Assembly: GCA_047630355.1 (NCBI GenBank)
Contig: JBLHXN010000027.1
Location: 1 to 32,492, forward strand
Direction of reading: 5' to 3'
DNA length: 32,492 nucleotides
DNA from: JANQUM01 sp047630355
Lineage (GTDB): Bacteria > Bacteroidota > Bacteroidia > Cytophagales > Spirosomataceae
Shown in pieces: positions 8,708-16,848 of this stretch. The notes beneath the pieces are model-generated. The model was not told where the DNA came from. It worked only from the letters and a program-made list of their open reading frames with translations, and did not search any database. How positions within the stretch are numbered: position 1 is the stretch's first letter; every line of letters starts with the position of its first letter. The translations under genes and the position numbers were made by a program.

Positions 8708-9141
8708 GTAGTTTCTTGAAAATAGCCGCTGTGGTGTCATTATTTGCTTTTGCACCGAAAGCAGATACTCCACTTAAAAAGACCTGGCAGGATTTATCCG
8801 ACGTAGAGTTTAACCGAGAGTTTGTTCCTTCTGAGAAGAACTATTTCTACATTCCTAAATTCGGTAAAAGTGTACTTGCCCTCAATGGCAAAACCGTACA
8901 ATTGAGCGGTTATTTTATCCCGTTTAATGAAGAGTTGGCAGTAATCTCTGCTTCACCAATGGCTTCTTGTTTCTTTTGCGGGGCGGCGGGACCCGAAACG
9001 ATGGCTGAAATTCAGTTTGTTAAAAAGCCCAAACGCTACAAAACAGATCAACGGCTAACCATCAGAGGGACATTCCGTACCAATAAAGACGATTTCAATC
9101 ACCTCAACTATATTCTCAAAAATGCGGAAGTGGTGGAGTAG
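8704..9141 (+). CDS. Exported CFFCG-motif protein (DUF3299-like)
   Basis: 145 aa. The N-terminal hydrophobic stretch (LKIAAVVSLFAFA) is a signal peptide or anchor. The core KTVQLSGYFIPFNEELA...PMASCFFCGAAGPETMAEI, followed by a short beta-rich end (RLTIRGTFRTN), resembles the DUF3299 family and its Bacteroidota relatives, an OB-like fold with a CxxCG that could bind a metal or be redox active. The start overlaps the stop of the His-rich lipoprotein gene by four bases. It converges with the COG0523 gene downstream (55 bases between the stops). The palindrome-controlled promoter and the His-rich partner point to metal handling in the envelope; no enzymatic activity is claimed. Confidence 0.75.
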   Translation: MSSFLKIAAVVSLFAFAPKADTPLKKTWQDLSDVEFNREFVPSEKNYFYIPKFGKSVLALNGKTVQLSGYFIPFNEELAVISASPMASCFFCGAAGPETMAEIQFVKKPKRYKTDQRLTIRGTFRTNKDDFNHLNYILKNAEVVE

Positions 9142-9196
9142 GGGAAGGGCAATAAATCGCCGCTAAATGCTCTTAGAAGGAAACTACCTCAGTGCC

Positions 9197-10165
9197 TCAA
9201 CTATTAACTTTCTCTTTATAAACCGCCCCACGAAGTATTCTCTCAACGGTGGGCGTTTTGAGTTGTTTACCGATGAATACCAACTGGTTTTGGGTGAAAT
9301 CTTTTTTCTCCACGAGCGTAATTGTGAGGGTTTTTCCAGTAGAATGCACGACGTACGTTTTGACCTCCGGGTTAGGGTCGGAAGAGTTGATGCACCGCAC
9401 AAAACCCTTGATGCGGAAGACCTGATTGTAGTACAAAAAGAGCGTAGTGTTGAGTACGTGATATAACGCCAGGTACTCAAATACTTCGTCCGATTCGTGC
9501 AATACGTTGTTGATTTTGTGCGTATTATCGCCCGTGATTTCTTGGGGCAATGCCATTTTTTCTTCGGAGTTTTTTTCGAAAAGCAATTGTTTGTCAAACG
9601 CACCCGTATCTGTCTCCACAATGGTAGCGTACGGATTAATAGACTGAATTTTCTTTTTCAAACTCTGCAAATAAATGCCATTAACCAGCGATGCTTTGTT
9701 AAGTACAATGAGGTCTGCTGCTACCACTTGCCGCTGCGGTTCTATAGCTTCGTTGATGTAATCTTCAAAGTTTTCGGCATCGGTCAGGCATATTAACTTC
9801 TTTAGGTCAAATAGCTGAGCCACGTGTTCTACCTTAAACACCGTGGCAATGTTGCCCGCATCTGCTACTCCTGAAGTTTCGATGAAAATATTATCTGTTT
9901 GTTCTTTCTTCTGAGCAATCTCAGAAAGTGCACCGTAAAGCTCTTCATCTAATGAACAGCAGATGCAACCGTTGGTCATTTCGTACACGGATTCGTACGA
10001 ACTATCTATAAGTTGAGCGTCGATATTTACCTTACCGAACTCATTTTCTATGACTACGTTTCTCTCTCCCTCAAACTGGCGTAAGAGTTGATTCAAAACC
10101 GTTGTTTTGCCAGCACCCAAGAATCCGGTCAGGATGAATACGTTTATTTTCTTTTCTTCTTCCAT
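9197..10165 (-). CDS. COG0523 (CobW/G3E family) GTPase, short form
   Basis: 322 aa. P-loop GFLGAGKTT at residues 14-22, the family metal-binding motif CICC at 67-70 (within TNGCICC), and the switch/Walker B region FIETSGVADAG around 95 are all present. A C-terminal CobW_C-like domain (FRIKGFVRC...KTYVVHSTGKTLTI) follows. G3E GTPases of this type act as cytosolic metal chaperones for zinc or other divalent ions. Odd point: the guanine-specificity motif NKxD reads NKAS at 156-159, so nucleotide preference may differ. It lies last in the minus-strand metal block, 278 bases after the lipoprotein gene, so it may have its own promoter or be read through. It differs clearly from the longer COG0523 protein at 16849. 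Confidence 0.88.
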   Translation of the reverse strand: MEEEKKINVFILTGFLGAGKTTVLNQLLRQFEGERNVVIENEFGKVNIDAQLIDSSYESVYEMTNGCICCSLDEELYGALSEIAQKKEQTDNIFIETSGVADAGNIATVFKVEHVAQLFDLKKLICLTDAENFEDYINEAIEPQRQVVAADLIVLNKASLVNGIYLQSLKKKIQSINPYATIVETDTGAFDKQLLFEKNSEEKMALPQEITGDNTHKINNVLHESDEVFEYLALYHVLNTTLFLYYNQVFRIKGFVRCINSSDPNPEVKTYVVHSTGKTLTITLVEKKDFTQNQLVFIGKQLKTPTVERILRGAVYKEKVNS

Positions 10166-10443
10166 TTTCTTTGACTAAGATTTTACTACATTATTTACAT
10201 CAGTTGCTTTTAGAGTTAAAGGCTATAAGCTTTCGCTTTCAGGGTCACTTATGAGCTAAAAATATTAAATAAAGCCTGTACTTTTTTTTAAAATTTAAGC
10301 GTCTAAAACTATCCGTAAAGTACACATCGAACGCTGACTTAGCTATTGCCACAAGGCTAAAAAAACTAATAGTCAACATAGAAACTAAATAACCATTTTA
10401 ATTGGCTATCAAGCTTCCATTGTTGCCACTCGTTGTCATTGGA
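10166..10443. other. Non-coding gap, AT-rich
   Basis: The longest gene-free gap in the window (278 bases). No open frame with coding character, no copy of the 15-bp palindrome and no convincing terminator was seen. A minus-strand TAGCCTTG (10352-10359) is one mismatch from a -7 element but has no spaced -33. The AT-rich character continues from the block at 10444-16709, so a junction of that block could lie here. Confidence 0.4.
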
Positions 10444-11277
10444 TTAGTTCTGTTTCTTTAAATGCTCCCACAATGAAAGACCATTTAGGCCTTTCCCTTC
10501 CACAAATTTTTCCCTTTCGTTTTTATAATTTCCCAAAGTTTTAGAAGCAGCTATATATAAAGTACTGTCGGTCTCGGTGGGTTTATAAGCTTTGGGTGTA
10601 GCATAGGTAAAGTAACCTTGTTTTCCAACATAGACTGGAATCGCAAAGAAATCTCGAGGTACATTTTTTTTGCTAACATCAATGTCCTGAATTTTTTGAG
10701 CTTCGACAAAAAAATCAACAGCATAGGCTGGGTAGCCAAATAAATAGCCGTAAGCTCGGTTTCTATCCCACTTACTTTCGTATTCTATTACCGCTAATAC
10801 TACCGCAGGGTCAGTGCTAGGGGTAAATCCCCATTGTCCAAAAAAGGGTTGGTATTGTTTAATTTTCTTGGCAAATTCTGATTTTCGCACCACATAAATT
10901 TCCATGTTTCTCATGTTTTTTTCCGTTCTGGCAAATGGCATCATAATAAATTGCCAGTCGCCCTGGCTCAAATCTTGACAAACCTGCTGGTATTCTTCTA
11001 TTTTTTTTATCAAAGAATCTTGGGCTGTTATGTTATAATCACCGTCCTTTTGAGTTGAATCTTTGGCAATGGAATATCGGAGGAACTTCACACTACTCAT
11101 CGGTTTTAGCGTATCAGCAAGTGTGTAAAGTGCTTCATGGTCGAGGGCATACGCCAAGACTGAATCTGCCAAAGCTTTATTACGATTTACTACACTTAAT
11201 TGAGTTTGAGCAACCCTACTGCTCACACAACCAGCGAAAATTAACGAAATAATGAAGAGTGAAATATAATTTTTCAT
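10444..11277 (-). CDS. Lipoprotein of unknown function
   Basis: 277 aa. A signal peptide with lipobox FAGC (Cys16) is clear. The mature part is mixed alpha/beta with no motif I recognise; notable pieces are IMMPFARTEKNMRNMEIYVV in the middle and YGYLFGYPAYAVDFFVEAQKIQ followed by a short basic region. There is no enzyme signature and no Cys after the lipid anchor. The start directly abuts the stop of the DUF6850-like barrel gene, so it is the fourth gene of the AT-rich TonB receptor operon. By position it could be a surface or periplasmic partner of the receptor. Base composition matches the receptor operon and not the flanking COG0523 genes. Confidence 0.7.
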   Translation of the reverse strand: MKNYISLFIISLIFAGCVSSRVAQTQLSVVNRNKALADSVLAYALDHEALYTLADTLKPMSSVKFLRYSIAKDSTQKDGDYNITAQDSLIKKIEEYQQVCQDLSQGDWQFIMMPFARTEKNMRNMEIYVVRKSEFAKKIKQYQPFFGQWGFTPSTDPAVVLAVIEYESKWDRNRAYGYLFGYPAYAVDFFVEAQKIQDIDVSKKNVPRDFFAIPVYVGKQGYFTYATPKAYKPTETDSTLYIAASKTLGNYKNEREKFVEGKGLNGLSLWEHLKKQN

Positions 11278-12783
11278 CTAAAATATTATTGAATAGTTGA
11301 ATTGAATATTTGTTCTACTAATCCCTGACTTTGTAAACCCTTGACTTTGATTTGTAATAAAAATTGTATGTGTCATTACGCTGTTTTTTGGCGTGAAATC
11401 TACTCCGAATTTGGCATTAGCAATCATGAAGTTGCTGGCGTAAAAAAGATAATTAGGTACTATTAGATTCCTGATAATGGTATTATTGGTTTTATTCGTA
11501 AAAGAATCATCAAGCACATAATGATAACCTGTTTCTACTGTGGCGTTCAAATTCAAGTGACTATTTAGCTGTTTTCTGTAATTGATTTCCCCTGTTATTT
11601 GCACCTTACTGGCGGTCAGTTGTGTTCGGGTTGCTTGATCGGTGTTGTCAATAAAATGGTAGCTTGGCGATATTGTAAACTGCCAAAGCGTTTTGTTATT
11701 TTCATTAAAACTCCAGGTACTTGCCTTAATATCTATATCTTGGAAAGATGAAGAGGCACTTTGGGCTCCAAAAATTACATCGTCAGCATAGCCATTTTTG
11801 ATATTTCCTCTTGCCTTTATTGATTTGCCTTTATTGCTATTTCCTTTATAAAAACTCAAAAGACCTCCAAATCCTACTCCTGTAAAAAAACCTGTACTTT
11901 GCGGTAATGCCACGCCCTCGGTTACATCATCGTTGCGTTGGCTGGTATTTGCGGCTATCAGAAATTGATAATCTTTCCCAGTTTTTCTGTAATGAATCGT
12001 TCCCATTACATCATTTTGTACTCTTTTTCTTTCGCCACTCACAAACGGAGATTTACTAAATGTTCCGTATCCTCTTATTCTATACAGCAATACATTGTTA
12101 TTGATGTTGTTATAAAATCCTAACTCGTTTTCTTCCACAACAAAACCGATCGTACCTGTAATTCCGAGAGCTTGATTATTGGGTAATTGATAACTCAAAG
12201 CTGGTTGTAAACCAATATTACGAAACCGATAAAATGGTTTTGGTTCGCTTAATCTTGCCCCAGAACTAATCATGTACTCAATTTGCAAACCTGCCGAGAG
12301 TTTATTCGTTATTTTAGGCGGAATAATACCGATAATGGCTTTTATCTCGTCTTTCTGCCAATCACCTTTGCTACTATCCGCCCAAATGAAGGGATTATCG
12401 TCATAGGCATTGTAAACTCCATTCCAACTTACATCATTTTCAAAACTTTTTTGGTAAGAAAAATAGCCATTATATCCCCAGTTATTAATCTTTTTAAATC
12501 CTCCCGTTGCTAAATTGTACTGGTTTGAAGAAGTAGCGTGCATAGGTTGCCGAAACTCTCCAAAAGTATTCTTATAATTAGCAGTTGCAAAGCCAATTTC
12601 GGGTCTTAATTCTTCAACGTAAACAACATTATTGGTGAAGGAATATACATCCAAGCTACGATTATCCCGTAAAATTAAAATGCTATCCAAAACTGATTTT
12701 TGTGCAATAACTGCTTGATTAAAAGCAGTTATGCACAGTAAAAAAACTATCCTTTTTGTTATTTTTTTCGATAAAAATACCAT
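11278..12783 (-). CDS. Outer-membrane beta-barrel protein (DUF6850-like)
   Basis: 501 aa. The signal peptide ends at VIAQ. The rest is a series of amphipathic beta strands with many aromatic residues and short turns (GYNGYFSYQKSFENDVSWNGVYNAYDDNPFIWADSS, LNLNATVETGYHYVLDDS) and a terminal strand RTNIQFNYSIIF ending in F, as in outer-membrane barrels. It resembles, from memory, the DUF6850 family that accompanies DUF4876 lipoproteins and TonB receptors in Bacteroidota. The start is six bases after the DUF4876 stop; the stop abuts the next lipoprotein. There is no plug domain, so it is not itself a TonB receptor; a structural or secretion partner is possible. Confidence 0.75.
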   Translation of the reverse strand: MVFLSKKITKRIVFLLCITAFNQAVIAQKSVLDSILILRDNRSLDVYSFTNNVVYVEELRPEIGFATANYKNTFGEFRQPMHATSSNQYNLATGGFKKINNWGYNGYFSYQKSFENDVSWNGVYNAYDDNPFIWADSSKGDWQKDEIKAIIGIIPPKITNKLSAGLQIEYMISSGARLSEPKPFYRFRNIGLQPALSYQLPNNQALGITGTIGFVVEENELGFYNNINNNVLLYRIRGYGTFSKSPFVSGERKRVQNDVMGTIHYRKTGKDYQFLIAANTSQRNDDVTEGVALPQSTGFFTGVGFGGLLSFYKGNSNKGKSIKARGNIKNGYADDVIFGAQSASSSFQDIDIKASTWSFNENNKTLWQFTISPSYHFIDNTDQATRTQLTASKVQITGEINYRKQLNSHLNLNATVETGYHYVLDDSFTNKTNNTIIRNLIVPNYLFYASNFMIANAKFGVDFTPKNSVMTHTIFITNQSQGFTKSGISRTNIQFNYSIIF

Positions 12784-12789
12784 TCAGTT

Positions 12790-13992
12790 TTAGAATCCTT
12801 TGGGAGTTGGTAACGCAATTTTTTCAAAATCACTTGTACTGTTATTATTGTCTTGCAAAATCCTCCTACCGTTGATGACGGCACTTGTTTTTCTTCTAAA
12901 ACTCTGCATATTATATGTATCATCCGCAAAAACAAAACCCGCATCTACAGCAGTAGTGATTCGCTTAAAACTGACACTACTTCCGTCTTTCAGAGCTTCA
13001 AAAGCATCTATAATGTCTGAATTAGGAACTTTTATTCTTGGTGAGGTAGTGGCGGAAGCACCTGGTATGGGAACTTGTTCTAACTTTGTAAAATCGGACT
13101 TGAAAATGATCAAGCCAGGGCCGAAAACAGGAACTAACCAATCAAATCCTCCAGTGAAGTAGACTCTAATCAGATTTGGAACATTAGGTGCATCGACATC
13201 CCTATTATCAGGTCTTTCGTTGAAGGTTTCCCAATCTGCGATTGACAAATTCACTGGACTAGTTGGATTTAGAGTTGCGTCTTTGTGATTTACTCCGTCC
13301 TGAGCGATAATTATACTTTTACCAGGAGCCAATGGGTATTGTTTCCCAGTACCCGGGATTTGCCAAATACTATTAACATAAACGTTGTCTTTATCGGTGT
13401 TGAAAGCAGTTGGCAATGAGTTTGGGTTTATCAAACCTGCGGTTCCAAAAGCATCGGCAATAGACAAACCATCTAAGTATAAAGTATCAGTAGCATTATT
13501 ATAAATTTCTATAAATTGGTCACTAAAATACGTGCCGCCGCTTGGTGTTCTACTACCTGTATAATATACTTCTTTAATCACTAAGCCCCCAACTGCCCCA
13601 CCTTGTAATTGTAACTCAAAAGTCGGATTAACAGCAGCAGGAGCAACCACTGCGGAATTTTGTGACGCATTTAAAGTTATAGCACTACTGATACCCGTGA
13701 GTAGGGCGGCATCGCTGGCAGTTAAAACCTTGTTGGCTGTAATATTGTAGCTCCCAGGCAACATATCAGTAAAAATTGCTTTCCCAGTTGCATCTGTGGT
13801 AGCCATTTTAATGTTTCCATCCGTTGAGTTTGTCATCGTAACTGTCGCACCCACGGCTAAAGGTTGCCCGAATGTTGACGGATATTTAGCTTCGACTGTA
13901 ACGGTTGAGGTTACTAATTTGTCAAATTCATCGTCATCACAAGAGGTGAAAAATAATAATGAGAGTAATGTTAAGAAAGATAGATTTTTCAT
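12790..13992 (-). CDS. DUF4876 family surface lipoprotein
   Basis: 400 aa. The lipobox FFTSC gives lipidation at Cys18, and the following acidic DDDEFD is the kind of export signal (LES) that sends Bacteroidota lipoproteins to the cell surface. Residues ~30-90 form a carboxypeptidase-regulatory/Ig-like domain (VTMTNSTDGNIKMATTDATGKAIFTDMLPGSYNI). From about residue 135 (GLVIKEVYYTGSRTPSGGTYFSDQFIEIYNN) the sequence resembles a lamin-tail-like beta sandwich, the DUF4876 core. The gene sits eight bases after its TonB receptor, a conserved pairing. By analogy with other receptor/lipoprotein pairs it probably captures the ligand at the surface; the ligand is not known. Confidence 0.82.
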   Translation of the reverse strand: MKNLSFLTLLSLLFFTSCDDDEFDKLVTSTVTVEAKYPSTFGQPLAVGATVTMTNSTDGNIKMATTDATGKAIFTDMLPGSYNITANKVLTASDAALLTGISSAITLNASQNSAVVAPAAVNPTFELQLQGGAVGGLVIKEVYYTGSRTPSGGTYFSDQFIEIYNNATDTLYLDGLSIADAFGTAGLINPNSLPTAFNTDKDNVYVNSIWQIPGTGKQYPLAPGKSIIIAQDGVNHKDATLNPTSPVNLSIADWETFNERPDNRDVDAPNVPNLIRVYFTGGFDWLVPVFGPGLIIFKSDFTKLEQVPIPGASATTSPRIKVPNSDIIDAFEALKDGSSVSFKRITTAVDAGFVFADDTYNMQSFRRKTSAVINGRRILQDNNNSTSDFEKIALPTPKGF

Positions 13993-14000
13993 TTGTTTTA

Positions 14001-16709
14001 TTATTTGATTGAAATATTAAATTCTGCTCCAAAAAAAAGAGGTTCGTTTCGTCTCGCTAAACCACCTGTATTTACATCGCCGTGGAGCGGTCGAAGATTT
14101 AAGAAATTATTTGCATAAAAAGAAAAGCCAAAGCCTTTTACCCATTCTTTTGTAAGCCTAACATTGAATAAATGCAGCGGTGGTAAACTTGTTGGTATCA
14201 TATTGCTTACGGGTCGTATGAGGTCTTTGTAAATCGGTTTTTTAGCATCATTTTTGTTTATTAAAGTAGTTTCCCCCTTCCTATTTATATACCCTATGGG
14301 CAGTGGTAAGTGCCTCGTTAGCTGTTTTGTAAGCCATACAGTTTGCCAAAGTGCTGATATAATAATATTTAACTTTGATATTCGGTGAATGAATCGAACA
14401 CTTGTATTCAACCTTTCAGAAGTAATTTTAGCAGATGACTGATAAATACCTATGCGGGATGGAGTTGTATTTCCACTGTACGCCTTTAGGGCATCGGTAA
14501 AGCGTCCATCATCAAAACTAGTAGTTTGAATATACGCCCCAGTTATATTAAATGAGGTTCTGATTGCCGGAATTTCTTGAATATCAATATTATACTCTAC
14601 ACCCTTATTTTGAATAAACCGGTTATTTACTGGCACGTCATACGCCGCAAAAAAGGTGTCAACTTTTACGGGAATCGGATTTAAAATCGGGACTTGATTT
14701 ACAGGCGTACTAATTGCCTCAAGTTTAGCATAAGTGAAGGGTCTTACTTCTCGATTGATGCCAATTGCCCCCGTGGTAGTCTCTTGAAAAAACGAAACAT
14801 TTATGCCAATACTTTTCTTTTCAATATCAAAACCTGCTTCATATTTTTTGGCTTGATAGGGTTTTAAAAATTGGTCGTCAAGATTAATAGTTTTAGTGGT
14901 AATAATGACCAAGCGTTCCAGAGGGTTCTGTGCGAAATAGTTGAAATTGACCAAATCAAAATAGCGAATGCCAGGATACAAAAAGTTTAGTGGTGCTGTT
15001 TTAGCAGCAATTCCGTAACCAGCCCTCAGCCAAAATCCTTTTTGAACCTCAACGGCAGTATTGATCCGAGGAGCGGCTACAATGCCGTACTTACTTTCAA
15101 AAAAACCTTGAGGAGCTACATTGTCAAATCTCAGCCCAGCTTGAAGAATCCATATTTTTGAACTAATAGTTTTAGTGATCTTATCCTCAACGTAATACCC
15201 CAATTGGTGCAAACCAGGCACGTCGCTGTACGCACGGGGGCGTTCGCCAACACTGTAATTCTGGCGAGGCGGTGTGAGTATATCGAATTGCCTGCCACTC
15301 CCTGTATTGACGTCATACCGCCATTCTATCCCTGCAATAATTTTATGCTGAAAATTAAAGATACTTTTCAGCCACGTTCCTTCAATTCTTACGTAACTAT
15401 TGAAGGGTTTTCCGTCCACATTGGTTTTGTTGAGGTATTCACTTTTACCATAAACTCCTTGTTGTGTGGTATCTTTAGTGGCGGTAGTAATTGGAAATAA
15501 ATCTCTGGTGATTAGTGATTGGTAATAGGCTTTCTGTTCACTGTAAGTAATTGATGCTATATAGTTGAGTGAGGTAATTCCTTTTTTACTGGCTCTCCAT
15601 TTGCCCTCAGTGCTAAATTTTAGCCCACTATCATCGGCATTTTGCTGGTTCTGATTCCGCAAACCCACCGGATTTTGGGTCAAGGCATCCACGCTTTTGT
15701 AGTATGAGGCTATGGTGGTCGTAGTAAAAGTTTTTTTTGTATTCCAGAATTTTTGCCAAGCCAATTGCGTCTGAAACCTAGTATATTTGTTGAAATTATC
15801 TCTTACATCATCTCGGGTATTAAGAACGTCAAGCCCGATATTAAACGTGTTGTTTTTCTTTTTATCAGCAAAACCACTAAAAAAAGCTACCTGTGCCAAG
15901 TTTGGATTCAGTCGTACTCTCACCTCTGGTTTGAAACTGCCAATTCTTGAATTTACAATAATTAAACCCGAAGTTAAATCCCCAAATCGAGCCGATGGGA
16001 TTCCCCTTACCACCTCAATACTTTCAATATTATCGGCAGGAATTTGGCGTAAATCATTGCCTCTACCAGCCACTGACGAAAAGGGCGGCGATGCCCCAGC
16101 ACTCGAATTCAAGATGGTAATGTCGGTTTGGAGATTTCCATTATTACTGATAGGTACTCCATCAACGATAATTTGTGTACCCAAAGCATTGGCTCTGCCT
16201 GCATCTGTTGTGCTCGGAACTTGGCGTAAATTTATTTGCTGTGCTGCACCCAAATTAGGATTAACAGCCAACTGACCGGGAATAAGTTGTAAAACATCTG
16301 CCAAACTGGTGGGCTGGGTGTGAATAATTGCAGATTTGTCAATTACAGACGACGAGCCAAATAACTTTGGTTTTGCGGTAACTTCCACTTCTTCTAAACC
16401 CATAATTCTTTCTTGTAGGGCAATTGCAATCTCTTTTCCATCATTTATCTCAACAAGTTGAGTAATGTAACCGACCATTGAGACCATCAAAGTCTGCTTT
16501 CCATTTTTCATTTTATCAAACTCAAAAGTCCCATTGGCTTTTGTAATGGCAATTGCCTCTTGAGGCAATAATTGCACGGTAGCATTCTGGATAAGCTCTA
16601 ATGTGCTACTATCCATAACTTTCCCTCTAATCGCCATGTTTTGTTGTGCTGACAGGCTGGAAAATACGGTTAAGAAAAAAGGGATTAGCAGTATTTTTGT
16701 TTTTTCCAT
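14001..16709 (-). CDS. TonB-dependent receptor with carboxypeptidase-regulatory domain
   Basis: 902 aa from the ATG at 16709 (MEKTKILLIPFFLTVFSSLSAQ, a good signal peptide); an in-frame ATG four codons upstream at 16721 is possible. Order: CarboxypepD_reg-like domain (~26-105, IRGKVMDSSTLELIQNATVQL), plug domain beginning EEVEVTAKPKLFG and containing ELVRGIPSARFGDLTSGL-type sequence near residue 235, then a ~650-residue barrel ending FFGAEFNISIK. It imports a large or scarce ligand across the outer membrane with energy from TonB-ExbBD. The next genes (DUF4876, DUF6850-like, lipoprotein) form its operon. It follows the COG0523 gene at 16849 by ~140 bases holding a 50-codon remnant. Sampled base composition is markedly lower in GC than the upstream COG0523 gene, suggesting separate origin. 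Confidence 0.9.
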   Translation of the reverse strand: MEKTKILLIPFFLTVFSSLSAQQNMAIRGKVMDSSTLELIQNATVQLLPQEAIAITKANGTFEFDKMKNGKQTLMVSMVGYITQLVEINDGKEIAIALQERIMGLEEVEVTAKPKLFGSSSVIDKSAIIHTQPTSLADVLQLIPGQLAVNPNLGAAQQINLRQVPSTTDAGRANALGTQIIVDGVPISNNGNLQTDITILNSSAGASPPFSSVAGRGNDLRQIPADNIESIEVVRGIPSARFGDLTSGLIIVNSRIGSFKPEVRVRLNPNLAQVAFFSGFADKKKNNTFNIGLDVLNTRDDVRDNFNKYTRFQTQLAWQKFWNTKKTFTTTTIASYYKSVDALTQNPVGLRNQNQQNADDSGLKFSTEGKWRASKKGITSLNYIASITYSEQKAYYQSLITRDLFPITTATKDTTQQGVYGKSEYLNKTNVDGKPFNSYVRIEGTWLKSIFNFQHKIIAGIEWRYDVNTGSGRQFDILTPPRQNYSVGERPRAYSDVPGLHQLGYYVEDKITKTISSKIWILQAGLRFDNVAPQGFFESKYGIVAAPRINTAVEVQKGFWLRAGYGIAAKTAPLNFLYPGIRYFDLVNFNYFAQNPLERLVIITTKTINLDDQFLKPYQAKKYEAGFDIEKKSIGINVSFFQETTTGAIGINREVRPFTYAKLEAISTPVNQVPILNPIPVKVDTFFAAYDVPVNNRFIQNKGVEYNIDIQEIPAIRTSFNITGAYIQTTSFDDGRFTDALKAYSGNTTPSRIGIYQSSAKITSERLNTSVRFIHRISKLNIIISALWQTVWLTKQLTRHLPLPIGYINRKGETTLINKNDAKKPIYKDLIRPVSNMIPTSLPPLHLFNVRLTKEWVKGFGFSFYANNFLNLRPLHGDVNTGGLARRNEPLFFGAEFNISIK

Positions 16710-16837
16710 TCTTTGAGGCAACGTTTTACAAATTCTTCGTTCAACTGGCTTCCCTTCAAAGTATCTACTTGGGCGAGTACAATTATTGCTTGCTCAATAA
16801 AAAATAAACAAATGAAAGAAGTTGAAGCTCTTTTCAT
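16685..16837 (-). pseudogene. 50-codon ORF resembling the N-terminus of a TonB receptor (probable remnant)
   Basis: Starts with ATG at 16837, twelve bases after the COG0523 stop, and ends with TAA at 16685, overlapping the receptor start at 16709 in another frame. The product begins with a clear signal peptide (basic MKR, hydrophobic SFICLFFIEQAIIVLA) followed by QVDTLKGSQLNE, which looks like the region just before the plug domain of TonB receptors (usually ...LNEVVVTATR). After that the sequence (EFVKRCLKEWKK) loses receptor character. I read it as the first ~35 codons of a former receptor cut by arrival of the AT-rich block. It could also be a genuine small secreted peptide. Confidence 0.45.
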
Positions 16838-16848
16838 GCTATAAATTC

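Noticed and set aside
10410..10430. ATTGTTGCC half-site upstream of the short COG0523 gene
   Set aside because: The other half is absent and it lies 250 bases from the start; too weak to call an operator.
15787..16275. 162-aa plus-strand open frame
   Set aside because: Antisense to the plug and barrel of the TonB receptor; no motif or independent signal.
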